Positions 45,640 through 54,813 of a stretch of DNA of 64,000 nucleotides are shown here, one piece after another (position 1 is the first letter of the stretch; each line of letters starts with the position of its first letter). The notes below the pieces were generated by a model. The model was given only the letters and a program-made list of their open reading frames with translations, had not been told where the DNA came from and did not search any database. A program made the position numbers and the translations under genes. The stretch is from Zobellia nedashkovskayae (GTDB lineage: Bacteria > Bacteroidota > Bacteroidia > Flavobacteriales > Flavobacteriaceae), in assembly GCF_015330125.1 (NCBI RefSeq), contig NZ_JADDXR010000002.1:310001-374000 (forward strand). The letters are read 5' to 3'.

Positions 45640-46211
45640 AAACCCCCTAAAAACATCAACTTAAACAGCCTGCAAACCAGGGGTGAGTTCAACCAATATA
45701 CATTAGGTGAAGAAAAAGCAAATCTGGGCATACAGGTCTCTGATGCATATGCCAGAAAACTGAGACATACATGGCTACCTAGCTTCAATAAGCGATATAG
45801 ATGCTCAAATTGGCAAGGTCTATCAAGAATTAAAAAAGACTTAGAGTTAGACAAAAATACCGTCATTATAATTTAGGGAGACCATGGTTGGTATTTGGGA
45901 GACCACCACGTCTGGGAAAACATACTCTTTTTGAAAATGCCTTAAAAAGCACGCTCATTATCAACTCTCCTTATTCCCAATACCGAAGAAGTTGCATACA
46001 GTTATTTCAAGAACGGAATCTCTATGCGAACTAAAAATTACAGGTTAACAAAATACTTTAGAAAAGACCAACCCGTTATTGAACTGTACGACCATGACTT
46101 GGGCAATGTTAAAGAGGATAAAATATTGCGGAAGAAAAACTAGAGATTGTAAAAGAATTGATGCCGCTTTTGACAAAAGGAGATACAGGTATTTTCACGA
46201 TTACCGAATAA
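45640..46211 (+). pseudogene. Decayed sulfatase (iduronate-2-sulfatase-like), 3' part only
   Basis: Sulfatase-like peptides run through all three plus frames in correct order: LNSLQTRGEFNQY; YLASISDIDAQIGKVYQELK (from 45776); DLELDKNTVIII, then a TAG at 45874-45876 where a Trp or Ser codon is expected, GDHGWYLGDHHVW; KHTLFENALKSTLIINSP (frame changed near 45916, one G short); MRTKNYRLTKYF and VIELYDHDLGN (from about 46018); NIAEEKLEIVKELMPLL (from 46122) ending in TAA at 46209-46211. At least five frameshifts, one internal stop and a deletion of about 100 codons between NSP and the C-terminal part. The catalytic half with CxPSR is absent. Confidence 0.85.
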
Positions 46212-46289
46212 AATGTAAGCAAGTGCGTATCGTTCGATTACTCTCAAAAGTTTTTGTTACTTTGCCGCTATAAATTTTAAAATAGAATA

Positions 46290-47039
46290 ATGGAAGTTTT
46301 AGGTATTGATGTAGGAGGTTCTGGTATAAAAGGTGCCATTGTAAATATCGAAACCGGAAAATTAGTTACGAAACGTCATCGTATACCTACCCCTGAGTCC
46401 CGTAAGCCAGAAGATATGGCAGATAGCGTTGCCCAGATTGTAAAGCATTTTGATTACAAGGGTAAAGTAGGCTGCGGTTTTCCGACTGTTATTAAAAGAG
46501 GAGTCTGTAAATCTCCTGGAAATCTTCATAAAAGTTGGTTGAACACCAATGTAGAAGAGCTTTTTCAAAAAAAGACCGGTCTTGACTTTACCGTAATTAA
46601 CGATGCCGACTTAGCTGGTTATGCCTCTATGAACTATGGCACAGGTAAAGATATGGAAGGCCTTGTTGTAATGCTTACTATTGGTACCGGACTTGGTAGT
46701 GGTGCATTTCTAGACGGAAAATTGATTCCTAATTTTGAACTAGGACAAATTCCATATAAGAAATATAAGAAAATAGAACTTTGGGCGGCAGGGTCTGCTA
46801 AAGATCGTGAAGGATTGACTTATAAAAAATGGGGCAAGCGCTTCAACAAGTTTCTAAAATTGGTAGATTTAATTGTTTCCCCAGATACTATTCTTCTGGG
46901 TGGCGGTGCATCAAAAGATTTTGACGAATTTAAAGATTGTATTACTATAGACACTCCCGTTATACCTGCTGGTCTTCAAAATCATGCTGGAATTGTAGGT
47001 GCAGCGGCTGCAGCTTTTCACAACATATCATACCATTAA
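46290..47039 (+). CDS. ppgK: Polyphosphate glucokinase (ROK family)
   Basis: 249 residues. Phosphorylates glucose using polyphosphate and/or ATP. Phosphate-binding loop MEVLGIDVGGSGIKGAIVN at the N-terminus, GFPTVIKRGVCKSPGNLHKS typical of polyP-type glucokinases, VINDADLAGYASMNYG with catalytic Asp, IGTGLGSGAFLDGKLIPNFE, the His/Glu region replaced as usual for this branch by QIPYKKYKKIELWAAG, and ILLGGGASKDFDEF. Start ATG 46290; a TACTTTG-like -7 element precedes it at about 46258. Terminator at 47060. Confidence 0.92.
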   Translation: MEVLGIDVGGSGIKGAIVNIETGKLVTKRHRIPTPESRKPEDMADSVAQIVKHFDYKGKVGCGFPTVIKRGVCKSPGNLHKSWLNTNVEELFQKKTGLDFTVINDADLAGYASMNYGTGKDMEGLVVMLTIGTGLGSGAFLDGKLIPNFELGQIPYKKYKKIELWAAGSAKDREGLTYKKWGKRFNKFLKLVDLIVSPDTILLGGGASKDFDEFKDCITIDTPVIPAGLQNHAGIVGAAAAAFHNISYH

Positions 47040-47059
47040 AGAACAATAACTATAAAACA

Positions 47060-47094
47060 AAAAAAGGCCTTAATTGAGAATTAAGGCCTTTTTT
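47060..47094. terminator. Bidirectional terminator between ppgK and the lipoprotein gene
   Basis: Long stem: AAAAAGGCCTTAATT, loop GAG, AATTAAGGCCTTTTT, 20 bp after the ppgK stop and 2 bp before the stop of the convergent gene. Confidence 0.92.
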
Positions 47095-47096
47095 GT

Positions 47097-47999
47097 TTAT
47101 TTAATCTTTGCATTCTCTGGAACTGCAAAAAAGTCTTGATCAATATCTTTTAGAAAATGGATATCTGTGATATCTATTTGAGTAACATACTCACCTTGCA
47201 TACCTTCTTTCGTACTCCAATGTGTTCTTAGTTCTTTTGGCAATAATACTCCACTTACGTCTACCAATTCACCAACTTCCATAAACTTTTCAGGATTGTG
47301 ACCTCCATCTTTAAAATACTCAGGATATGAAACTATATATCTGTTTGCGGTCAATAAATGCGATTCTTTATCAAACTGAAGAATATAATAATCATCAGGA
47401 GCATCACCAGTACCAGCATCAAAAGTAACTTTCACTACATCATTAGCTTTATTCTTATAGGTTGTTTCTGGCAACAGTTCTAGATTTACACCTTCACCAT
47501 CCAATACAAATGGATGTCCCATTAAGTATAGTGGTGTTAGCGCCCAAAACTTAGTATCGTATGCAAAAGCCGTAGAATCCTTAGCCTGTACCCAGGCAGT
47601 TTCACCATCCCATCCAAATGTTGCCGTACTATCCGTAACGCTTGTATGCACCGCTTTGTTACGCCATGCATCTACTACCTCATAACTATCACGTACCGTG
47701 CTACCATCTAAAGGTTGGTAATTAAAACGAAAAGCCAATGCTCCGTTACCATACCAATTTTTAAGCCCACCGTGAGCCTCCATTCCTGCCCAAACGATTT
47801 TACCTGCATCTGTTTTTTCTAACCTGCTTTTAGCCTTCTCTACACGATTGTTAACCCAAGCTTCAGGTATTACATAACCTTCTGTAGCTTCATCTGTAGC
47901 AACTGCGGTTGCTTCTTTCTTTTCTTTTGGTTGCTCATTACATGATGATAATAACGTACCAATCATTAAAAAACCGATAATTTGAACATTAAATTTCAT
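47097..47999 (-). CDS. Lipoprotein of unknown function
   Basis: 300 residues. Lipoprotein signal MKFNVQIIGFLMIGTLLSSC, Cys20. The mature part starts with a charged linker (KEKKEATAVATDEATEGY), then a predicted beta-rich body: MEAHGGLKNWYGNGALAFRF, ATFGWDGETAWVQAKDS, WALTPLYLMGHPFVLDGEGV, and TFDAGTGDAPDDYYILQFDK, reminiscent of the LolA/LolB-like or outer-membrane lipoprotein-sorting fold seen in Bacteroidota. No conserved catalytic motif is recognised. typA lies upstream in the same direction but has its own terminator. Confidence 0.75.
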   Translation of the reverse strand: MKFNVQIIGFLMIGTLLSSCNEQPKEKKEATAVATDEATEGYVIPEAWVNNRVEKAKSRLEKTDAGKIVWAGMEAHGGLKNWYGNGALAFRFNYQPLDGSTVRDSYEVVDAWRNKAVHTSVTDSTATFGWDGETAWVQAKDSTAFAYDTKFWALTPLYLMGHPFVLDGEGVNLELLPETTYKNKANDVVKVTFDAGTGDAPDDYYILQFDKESHLLTANRYIVSYPEYFKDGGHNPEKFMEVGELVDVSGVLLPKELRTHWSTKEGMQGEYVTQIDITDIHFLKDIDQDFFAVPENAKIK

Positions 48000-48061
48000 A
48001 GGTATTCTTTTTGGGTTAAAACCTTAAGTCGATTCAATACATTATACCTTTCAAAAAAGGC

Positions 48062-48098
48062 AAAAAAAAAGCCCTGAATGTTAATTCAGGGCTTTTTA
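48062..48098 (-). terminator. Terminator of typA
   Basis: Arms GCCCTGAAT (48071-48079) and ATTCAGGGC (48084-48092) with loop GTTA; a nine-base A-run on the plus strand gives a strong T-run on the minus transcript right after the typA stop. Confidence 0.92.
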
Positions 48099-48100
48099 AA

Positions 48101-49900
48101 TTATGCTATTTTGTATCTCTTTCGATCTACTTCTGTGAGATATATTTTCCTAATTCTAAGAAAGTTTGGTGTTACCTCTACATACTCATCTTTCTGAATA
48201 TATTCTAACGCCTCCTCTAATGAGAATTTGATAGCAGGAACAATCTTTGCTTTATCATCCGCACCTGAAGAACGAACGTTTGACATCTTTTTAGTCTTAG
48301 TGATATTCACCGTCATGTCATCACCACGAGAATTCTCACCAATTACTTGACCTTCGTAAATATCCTCTCCCGGATCAACGAAAAACTTACCGCGATCCTG
48401 AAGTTTATCAATAGAATAAGGTATTGCTTTTCCATTTTCCATAGAAACCAAAGAACCATTCTGTCTTTGTGGAATAGCTCCCTTCATAGGTTGGTAATCC
48501 AAAAAGCGATGCGACATAATAGCCTCACCAGCAGTAGCGGTCAACAATTGGTTACGAAGACCAATGATACCTCTTGAAGGTATCAAGAATTCACAAATCA
48601 TACGTTCACCTTTAGCTTCCATACTGGTCATCTCTCCTTTTCTGATAGAAACCATTTCTACTGCTTTTCCAGAAACATTTTCTGGCAAATCAATAGTCAA
48701 CGCTTCTATTGGCTCACATTTAACACCATCAATTTCTTTAATGATAACCTGTGGTTGACCAATTTGAAGTTCGTAACCTTCACGGCGCATGGTCTCAATC
48801 AATACAGAAAGGTGTAATACACCACGACCAAAAACTAAAAACTTATCCGCACTATCTGTTTCATTAACACGAAGTGCTAAGTTCTTTTCTAGCTCACGCT
48901 CTAAACGTTCTTTAATATGTCTTGAAGTAACAAATTTACCGTCTTTACCAAAAAATGGACTATCATTAATAGTAAACAACATGCTCATTGTTGGTTCATC
49001 AATAGCGATTGTTTTTAAACCTTCAGGATTTTCAATATCAGCAACAGTGTCACCAATTTCAAAACCTTCAATACCTGTTATAGCACAAATATCTCCTGTA
49101 ACTACTTCTTTTACTTTAAGTCTTCCTAACCCTTCAAAAATAAAGAGCTCCTTAATTTTTGATTTTACGATAGACCCATCTCTTTTAACCAAAGAAATTT
49201 GTTGTCCCTCTTTTAAACCACCTCTAATTAACCTTCCAATAGCAATACGTCCTGTAAAAGAAGAGAAATCTAAAGATGTAATTAACATTTGAGTATTACC
49301 TTCTTTTGGTTCAAAAGTTGGGATATGCTCAATAACCATATCTAACAATGGCTCTATGTTTTCTGTTTCATTTTTCCAATCATCACTCATCCAGTTGTTC
49401 TTTGCCGAACCGTAAACGGTAGGAAAATCTAACTGCCATTCTTCTGCACCTAATTCATACATAAGATCGAAGACCTTTTCATGAACTTCTTCTGGAGTAC
49501 AGTTTTCTTTATCAACCTTGTTGATAACCACACAAGGTTTCAAACCTAAGTCAATTGCTTTTTGAAGTACAAAACGCGTTTGAGGCATAGGGCCTTCAAA
49601 AGCATCCACCAATAACAAAACTCCGTCTGCCATGTTTAAAACACGTTCAACCTCACCACCAAAATCGGCGTGACCAGGAGTATCAATGATATTAATTTTT
49701 GTTCCTTTATAAACAACAGATACGTTCTTTGAAGTAATGGTAATACCACGTTCACGTTCTAAATCGTTGTTATCCAAAATTAAATCTCCTGTGTTTTGAT
49801 TCTCACGAAACAATTGACAGTGATACATAATTTTATCTACCAAGGTTGTTTTACCGTGGTCTACGTGTGCGATAATCGCAATGTTTTTAGTTATTGGCAT
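48101..49900 (-). CDS. typA: Translational GTPase TypA/BipA
   Basis: Ribosome-binding GTPase for 50S assembly and stress adaptation. 599 residues. G1 AHVDHGKTTLVDKIM, G2 LERERGITITSKNVS, G3 DTPGHADFGGEVERVL, G4 NKVDKENC; later EF-G-like domains and the TypA-specific C-terminus (RSSGADDKAKIVPAIKFSLE, then ALEYIQKDEYVEVTP and RIRKIYL). Own promoter (-7 box 49941-49948) and terminator (48062-48098), so monocistronic. Confidence 0.97.
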   Translation of the reverse strand: MPITKNIAIIAHVDHGKTTLVDKIMYHCQLFRENQNTGDLILDNNDLERERGITITSKNVSVVYKGTKINIIDTPGHADFGGEVERVLNMADGVLLLVDAFEGPMPQTRFVLQKAIDLGLKPCVVINKVDKENCTPEEVHEKVFDLMYELGAEEWQLDFPTVYGSAKNNWMSDDWKNETENIEPLLDMVIEHIPTFEPKEGNTQMLITSLDFSSFTGRIAIGRLIRGGLKEGQQISLVKRDGSIVKSKIKELFIFEGLGRLKVKEVVTGDICAITGIEGFEIGDTVADIENPEGLKTIAIDEPTMSMLFTINDSPFFGKDGKFVTSRHIKERLERELEKNLALRVNETDSADKFLVFGRGVLHLSVLIETMRREGYELQIGQPQVIIKEIDGVKCEPIEALTIDLPENVSGKAVEMVSIRKGEMTSMEAKGERMICEFLIPSRGIIGLRNQLLTATAGEAIMSHRFLDYQPMKGAIPQRQNGSLVSMENGKAIPYSIDKLQDRGKFFVDPGEDIYEGQVIGENSRGDDMTVNITKTKKMSNVRSSGADDKAKIVPAIKFSLEEALEYIQKDEYVEVTPNFLRIRKIYLTEVDRKRYKIA

Positions 49901-49940
49901 ATGTAAATATTTAATAGCAGTCAGCCGCTATTTTAAGCGT

Positions 49941-49948
49941 GCAAAGAT
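49941..49948 (-). promoter_or_regulatory. -7 box of typA
   Basis: TATCTTTG on the minus strand, 40 bp upstream of the typA ATG; TTTG also occurs about 23 bp further upstream on the same strand, a bit more than the usual spacing. Confidence 0.55.
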
Positions 49949-50091
49949 ACTGCTATTTTCCATGCAGTAACACAAACTTATGTTATTTTTATGTTGTTGA
50001 TTTCTAGCCAGTTCGCTCTAATTAGGACAAGTGACTATAAGTGATGCTCTTATTCGTACAAAAAGTGTTTATAAAAAATCCAATTAATAGC

Positions 50092-50631
50092 TTAACGCCG
50101 TTTTCCTAATACCCAACCTACACGCGCTGATAGAATGGGTCCCAAACCATTGTCGGATTGCGTACTAAAATACCCTACTCCACCCTCTAAGCGATAGAAA
50201 AACCCACGCTTATAGGTTCGTTGTAAGCCGTATACCGGACCAACACCAATAATACTCTCAGCCAATTCTAAATCTCCGAATATTGGATTTGCATCTTGAT
50301 AGACCATTACCGCAGCTATATAATTCCCTGAATTACCAGAGATATTTTTCCCTTTATCCAATCTTCTCTCCATATTGTAATAATAACGGAACTGCCCCCT
50401 TAGCGTAGGATAAATACCAAAATCTGTTTCACAACCGCTACATCCTCTTAAGCCAAAACCAACAACAAGCTCTAAGCTAGCCGTTGTATTTTTTCCTAAT
50501 CCTTTTTCATAGAGAATTGCAGGCACAGGCAATCCTAACTGAACTTGATGATTCTCAACATTTTTGTTGGTTTGTGCTTGTGCACAAATTGTAAAGACGA
50601 AAAAAATTAATAAAAAATTGATGCTTTTCAT
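50092..50631 (-). CDS. Small outer-membrane barrel-like protein, paralog A
   Basis: 179 residues, signal peptide MKSINFLLIFFVFTICAQAQ. Contains GQFRYYYNMERRLDKGKNIS, GNSGNYIAAVMVYQ, and VGPVYGLQRTYKRGFFYRLE, ending VGWVLGKRR. The same blocks occur in the next gene upstream (50798-51364). Alternating hydrophobic strands and Gly-rich turns suggest an eight-stranded outer-membrane barrel. Function unknown. Confidence 0.7.
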   Translation of the reverse strand: MKSINFLLIFFVFTICAQAQTNKNVENHQVQLGLPVPAILYEKGLGKNTTASLELVVGFGLRGCSGCETDFGIYPTLRGQFRYYYNMERRLDKGKNISGNSGNYIAAVMVYQDANPIFGDLELAESIIGVGPVYGLQRTYKRGFFYRLEGGVGYFSTQSDNGLGPILSARVGWVLGKRR

Positions 50632-50797
50632 AAGATAGTTCTATTATCCGTTAAGCTTTTTAAGTTATCAAACATTAAGCCATTAACTCATTTTTCCTAA
50701 CATATTTGTAGGAAAAAAACTTTATTAAGATATCTTGACAAGCAACTACTACTTTTACTTTAAAAAACCTACACTTTCCTTAAACAAGAACAACCAC

Positions 50798-51364
50798 TTA
50801 TTTCCCTACGCACCATCGTTTTTCGCTTATAATCCACCCGATACTTATATTGGCTACAGGGTAAACTCTACCTTTAAACTGACCAGCATAATAAGCAGCA
50901 CCAACATCAACAGAGAAATTGAACCCTGAATCATAACTGCGCTGCAGACCAGTTACCAAACCTGCATAACCAAAAGCACCCTTTACCTCTCTGTTTTCAA
51001 TTATTCTAGCTCCAGGAAAAAATACTGCAGCAGCAGGCGCCACGTAATTTGCGGAATTACCATAAATCTGCCTTCTATTTTGCTGCCTTTTTTCAAAATT
51101 GTAATAATACCTATACTGCCCAGCAATAGCTGGGAAAAACCCTAACTCTTCATAAACTTTAGATACTAAAGGGTCTAGTGCAACTTGCATTCCTGCTTTG
51201 ACATCAAACGTAGTGTTGGTGCCAATTGCCATTTCATATTCAAACCCAGGGTTTACAAGGTTAATTTTCATCTGTCTTAATTCGCAATTTTTACCGAACT
51301 GAGCATTGACATGGCTCACAAGCAGTATCAGCAAAAACAAGGGTAAGCTTTGTTTAAAATACAT
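50798..51364 (-). CDS. Small outer-membrane barrel-like protein, paralog B
   Basis: 188 residues, signal peptide MYFKQSLPLFLLILLVSHVNAQ. Shares with paralog A the pattern AGQYRYYYNFEKRQQNRRQI, YGNSANYVAPAAAVFF, LVTGLQRSYDSGFNFSVD, and ends with ISIGWIISEKRWCVGK. 166 bp separate the two copies. Tandem duplication is likely; they lie divergently from kdsA. Function unknown. Confidence 0.7.
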   Translation of the reverse strand: MYFKQSLPLFLLILLVSHVNAQFGKNCELRQMKINLVNPGFEYEMAIGTNTTFDVKAGMQVALDPLVSKVYEELGFFPAIAGQYRYYYNFEKRQQNRRQIYGNSANYVAPAAAVFFPGARIIENREVKGAFGYAGLVTGLQRSYDSGFNFSVDVGAAYYAGQFKGRVYPVANISIGWIISEKRWCVGK

Positions 51365-51421
51365 TTTGATTTGGGTTTTCTACAATCTTATTCAAATACA
51401 ACCGTAAGCTGCTTAAAATAG

Positions 51422-51429
51422 TATCTTTG
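51422..51429 (+). promoter_or_regulatory. -7 box of kdsA
   Basis: TATCTTTG 17 bp before the kdsA ATG, so the mRNA leader would be only about ten bases. Confidence 0.5.
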
Positions 51430-51446
51430 TTCAAAATATTCGACGA

Positions 51447-52268
51447 ATGGACTTATCCTTAATACCTCAAATAAAGCATACAGATAGCAACAACTTTTTT
51501 CTACTTTCAGGTCCTTGCGCTATCGAAGGCGAAGATATGGCGATGCGTATTGCAGAGCATATTGTTACGATTACCAGCGATTTAAAAATACCTTACGTAT
51601 TTAAGGGTAGTTTTAAAAAAGCAAACAGAAGCAGATTGGATTCTTTTACTGGTATTGGGGACGAGAAGGCATTAAAAATATTACGGAAGGTTTCTGAAAC
51701 ATTTCATGTACCGACTGTAACCGATATTCACACGGAACAAGATGCTATTATGGCTGCGGAATACGTAGATGTATTACAAATTCCAGCTTTTTTGGCGCGT
51801 CAAACAGATTTAGTTGTTGCAGCTGCTGAAACAGGAAAAACAGTTAACATTAAAAAAGGACAGTTCATGAGTCCAGAAAGCATGAAACACGCGGTTAACA
51901 AAGTTACAGAAACAGGTAACCAACAAGCTATGATTACAGATCGTGGTACCATGTTTGGTTATCATGATATGGTAGTTGATTTTAGAGGCGTACCCACCAT
52001 GAAACAATATGCCCCTGTTGTTTTAGATGTAACCCATTCATTACAACAACCCAATCAATCTTCGGGTGTTACAGGCGGTAGGCCTTCATTAATCGGAACA
52101 ATGGCACGAGCAGGAATGGCTTCCGGTGTTGACGGTCTTTTTATAGAAACTCATTTTGATTGCGCCAATGCAAAAAGTGATGGTGCCAATATGCTTGACT
52201 TAGGGTTGATGAAAAAATTATTGACCGATTTAACAGCTATTAGGAGAACAATTAATGAGCTTAAGTAA
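51447..52268 (+). CDS. kdsA: 3-deoxy-8-phosphooctulonate synthase (KDO8P synthase), metal-dependent class
   Basis: Condenses PEP with arabinose-5-phosphate for lipopolysaccharide inner core. 273 residues. Active-site motifs: LLSGPCAIEGEDMAMRI, VFKGSFKKANRSRLDSF, QIPAFLARQTDLVVAAAETG, NIKKGQFMSPESMKHAV, TDRGTMFGYHDMVVDFRG, VLDVTHSLQQP. Cys24, His197, Glu234 and Asp245 match in order and in spacing the four metal ligands of the metalloenzyme class (as in Aquifex), rather than the Asn type of E. coli. The next gene starts 126 bp later. Confidence 0.96.
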   Translation: MDLSLIPQIKHTDSNNFFLLSGPCAIEGEDMAMRIAEHIVTITSDLKIPYVFKGSFKKANRSRLDSFTGIGDEKALKILRKVSETFHVPTVTDIHTEQDAIMAAEYVDVLQIPAFLARQTDLVVAAAETGKTVNIKKGQFMSPESMKHAVNKVTETGNQQAMITDRGTMFGYHDMVVDFRGVPTMKQYAPVVLDVTHSLQQPNQSSGVTGGRPSLIGTMARAGMASGVDGLFIETHFDCANAKSDGANMLDLGLMKKLLTDLTAIRRTINELK

Positions 52269-52394
52269 CTCCTGCAGTTTCTTTCTGAAATTTCTTTTTT
52301 ATTAAAACTAGTCTTCGAATACTTTTCGTTAACTAAAACAATCCTGCAATATTTGAAACTTAAAAAAGTTATCGATTCTAAAAAACAGTCGAAA

Positions 52395-54368
52395 ATGCAT
52401 ACTCGCTTCTCAATACTAGTTTTATTTCATTTAATCAGTTTTACGATTCAATCACAGCAGCCAGACACTTTCGGAGAAGTTACCGCAGAAGAATTGCAGA
52501 TGACCAATTACCCTAATGATTCATCTGCCAATGCCGTAGTCCTATATGAACGTGGGGATAATTATTTTAAAGTAATCAATAATAGCATTCGCATAATAAA
52601 AGAATACCACGTTAAAATAAAAATTTTAAACGAAAAGGGATATAATCAGGCTGATATCTCCATTCCGATTAGGAAAACGGAAAAAAATTCTGAAATTCTA
52701 AAGGATTTAAAAGCCATTACCCATAACGGAAAAAATCAAATCAGAGTCCTCTCAAAAAACATGTATACTACAGATGTACACAAATTTGCCAGTGAACGAA
52801 CCTTTACTTTTCCCAACATAAAACAAGGAAGTGTAATAGAATATAAATACAAATTAATATCACCATATATCTACAATTTTAAGGGTTGGGATTTTCAATC
52901 GGATATTCCTAAAATATATAGCGAGTTCAATGCTAAAATCCCAGGGAATTACGTTTACAACCGAGCAATGATCGGTAGTATAGAATTAGATATTAACGAA
53001 GCTGATGTTAAAAGTGAATGTTTTCATATAGAAGGATATCGAAGTGCCAGTTGTGAAATTTTAAAGTATGCAATGAATGATATACCTGCGTTTAAAATTG
53101 CAGAAGATTTTATGCTAGCACCTTCAAACTATATTTCTCGCCTAGATTTCGAGCTTTCCGAATATACAGATTTTCAAGGGTTAAAGAGTAGATATACTAA
53201 AACTTGGAATGATGTTGACAAAGAATTCAGAAATGATAAAAATATTGGAAGACAGTTGACTAAAAAGAGTTTTTTCGAAAACCATGTGCCAGAGACACTA
53301 CTTAGCGAACCGAACGAAGAACAACGCGCAATGAATATTTATGCCTTTGTTCAAAACCATTTCAATTGGAATGAGAAATATGGAATTTACGGAAAAGCTC
53401 GTGTTAAAGAAGCTTTTAACCAAGGTAGAGGTAATGTTTCTGAAATTAATTTATCACTTATTAATCTTTTGAATGCTGCTGGGCTCAAAGCTAATTTAAT
53501 GCTAATGTCCACCCGTAAAAACGGGCTTCCAAAACAAGGTCATCCAGTTATGAGTGATTTTAATTACTGTATTGCTCATCTCACCATCGACGGAAAAATT
53601 TATTTGTTAGATGCTACAGATAAATATATGGCATTTGGCATGTTACCTTTTAGAGCTCTTAACTACTATGGCAGGGTAATGGACTTTAAAAATGAAAGTT
53701 ATTGGCACACCATTATCGCTGAAAGCGACAACATACATCAGATACGTATTCAACTGGATTTTGATATTGAAGAAAAAAAAGCTACTGGAATGATGGACAT
53801 TACCAACACTGGTTACAACGCAATCAATGTCCGTAAAAATATAAATACACAAACAGAAAATGAATACTTGAACTCATTGGAAGATGATATTGAAGGAGAC
53901 TTTATCATAACCGATTATAGTAGAAATGTAGAACAGCAAACAGAAACAAAAACTTCAGAACGTTTAAAATTTGAATTAGCAAATGTATTAAATGGAGATA
54001 TGGTCTATTTTAATCCATTCCTGATCAGTTTCTTTAATAAAAACCCTTTTTTACTAGAAGAACGTAACTATCCTGTAGATTTCGGTTATTCTCGTATTTA
54101 CAAATATCAAACGGTAATAAAAATACCAGATGGGTATGCACTTCATGAACTTCCAGAATCTAAGACCGTTAAATTAGGCAACAATGCCGTAGAGATGAAG
54201 TTTCAGTCAAATGGAAATGAAAAAACTGTCATTATTCAATTTAATCTTTCATTTAACTCACCACATATATCAGCAGAAGATTATGAAGATTTAAAGACTG
54301 TTTTTAGTTATGTGACTGATATACAAAACAACTCTCTTGTAATTTTAAAAAAAAATAACCGACTTTAA
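52395..54368 (+). CDS. DUF3857 / transglutaminase-like exported protein, probably catalytically inactive
   Basis: 657 residues from ATG 52395 (MHTRFSILVLFHLISFTIQSQ signal peptide); an upstream TTG at 52353 is less likely. N-terminal DUF3857: ISIPIRKTEKNSEILKDLKA, TFTFPNIKQGSVIEYKYKLI. The transglutaminase-like core (about 310-430) keeps NEEQRAMNIYAFVQNHFNWN and LLDATDKYMAFG, but the Cys position reads GRGNVSEINLSLINLLNAAG instead of GxCxD and the His position reads DFNYCIAHL instead of NH. The C-terminal domain is beta-rich. I recall similar NVSEIN-type relatives in Flavobacteriaceae. Likely a structural protein at the cell envelope. Confidence 0.8.
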   Translation: MHTRFSILVLFHLISFTIQSQQPDTFGEVTAEELQMTNYPNDSSANAVVLYERGDNYFKVINNSIRIIKEYHVKIKILNEKGYNQADISIPIRKTEKNSEILKDLKAITHNGKNQIRVLSKNMYTTDVHKFASERTFTFPNIKQGSVIEYKYKLISPYIYNFKGWDFQSDIPKIYSEFNAKIPGNYVYNRAMIGSIELDINEADVKSECFHIEGYRSASCEILKYAMNDIPAFKIAEDFMLAPSNYISRLDFELSEYTDFQGLKSRYTKTWNDVDKEFRNDKNIGRQLTKKSFFENHVPETLLSEPNEEQRAMNIYAFVQNHFNWNEKYGIYGKARVKEAFNQGRGNVSEINLSLINLLNAAGLKANLMLMSTRKNGLPKQGHPVMSDFNYCIAHLTIDGKIYLLDATDKYMAFGMLPFRALNYYGRVMDFKNESYWHTIIAESDNIHQIRIQLDFDIEEKKATGMMDITNTGYNAINVRKNINTQTENEYLNSLEDDIEGDFIITDYSRNVEQQTETKTSERLKFELANVLNGDMVYFNPFLISFFNKNPFLLEERNYPVDFGYSRIYKYQTVIKIPDGYALHELPESKTVKLGNNAVEMKFQSNGNEKTVIIQFNLSFNSPHISAEDYEDLKTVFSYVTDIQNNSLVILKKNNRL

Positions 54369-54376
54369 TTAGATAA

Positions 54377-54736
54377 TTACTTATAAAATCTAGCATTCCT
54401 AACCGCATAAGCTTCTTTAAGAATATCAATAAGAACAGAATCGTTTATGCTTTCTAAAGAAGTATAACGCAAAGATTTAATCACCTTACGACCTTCACTG
54501 ATCATATGCTCTTGATGCACTGTAAAGTGTGCTCCCTTCCAAAAACCAAGATCTATATAATCTTTACTTTGATTCAAATAACAAAAGGGCGTTCCATTGA
54601 TATAATAAAAGGGAACTCTATATTTGAACTTTAAATCAACCTGTGTAACAGTTCGCTCAACTACCGATTGCAAATGCAGCAAAATACTCCTAAAAGGCTC
54701 AGGCTTATCAAGTATGTAATTTTCTGCAGGGTTCAT
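54377..54736 (-). CDS. DUF1801 protein
   Basis: 119 residues. DUF1801/YdhG-like fold: PEPFRSILLHLQSVVERTV, LKFKYRVPFYYINGTPFCYL, DYIDLGFWKGAHF, SLRYTSLESINDSVLIDILK. Small cytoplasmic protein of unknown activity. Its stop is 8 bp from the convergent stop at 54368, with no room for a separate terminator. Confidence 0.88.
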   Translation of the reverse strand: MNPAENYILDKPEPFRSILLHLQSVVERTVTQVDLKFKYRVPFYYINGTPFCYLNQSKDYIDLGFWKGAHFTVHQEHMISEGRKVIKSLRYTSLESINDSVLIDILKEAYAVRNARFYK

Positions 54737-54813
54737 GGTTTAAAATCAGGTTAAATAACAACAAATATAACTACCGCCCGTTGTACTTTATAGACTAAAT
54801 CTTCATTTTTTTC

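Noticed and set aside
45571..46273. Short plus-strand frames (45571-45876 and 46079-46273) and one minus-strand frame (45579-45866) in the pseudogene region.
   Set aside because: The plus frames are pieces of the decayed sulfatase in shifted frames and the minus frame has no support; they are not separate genes.
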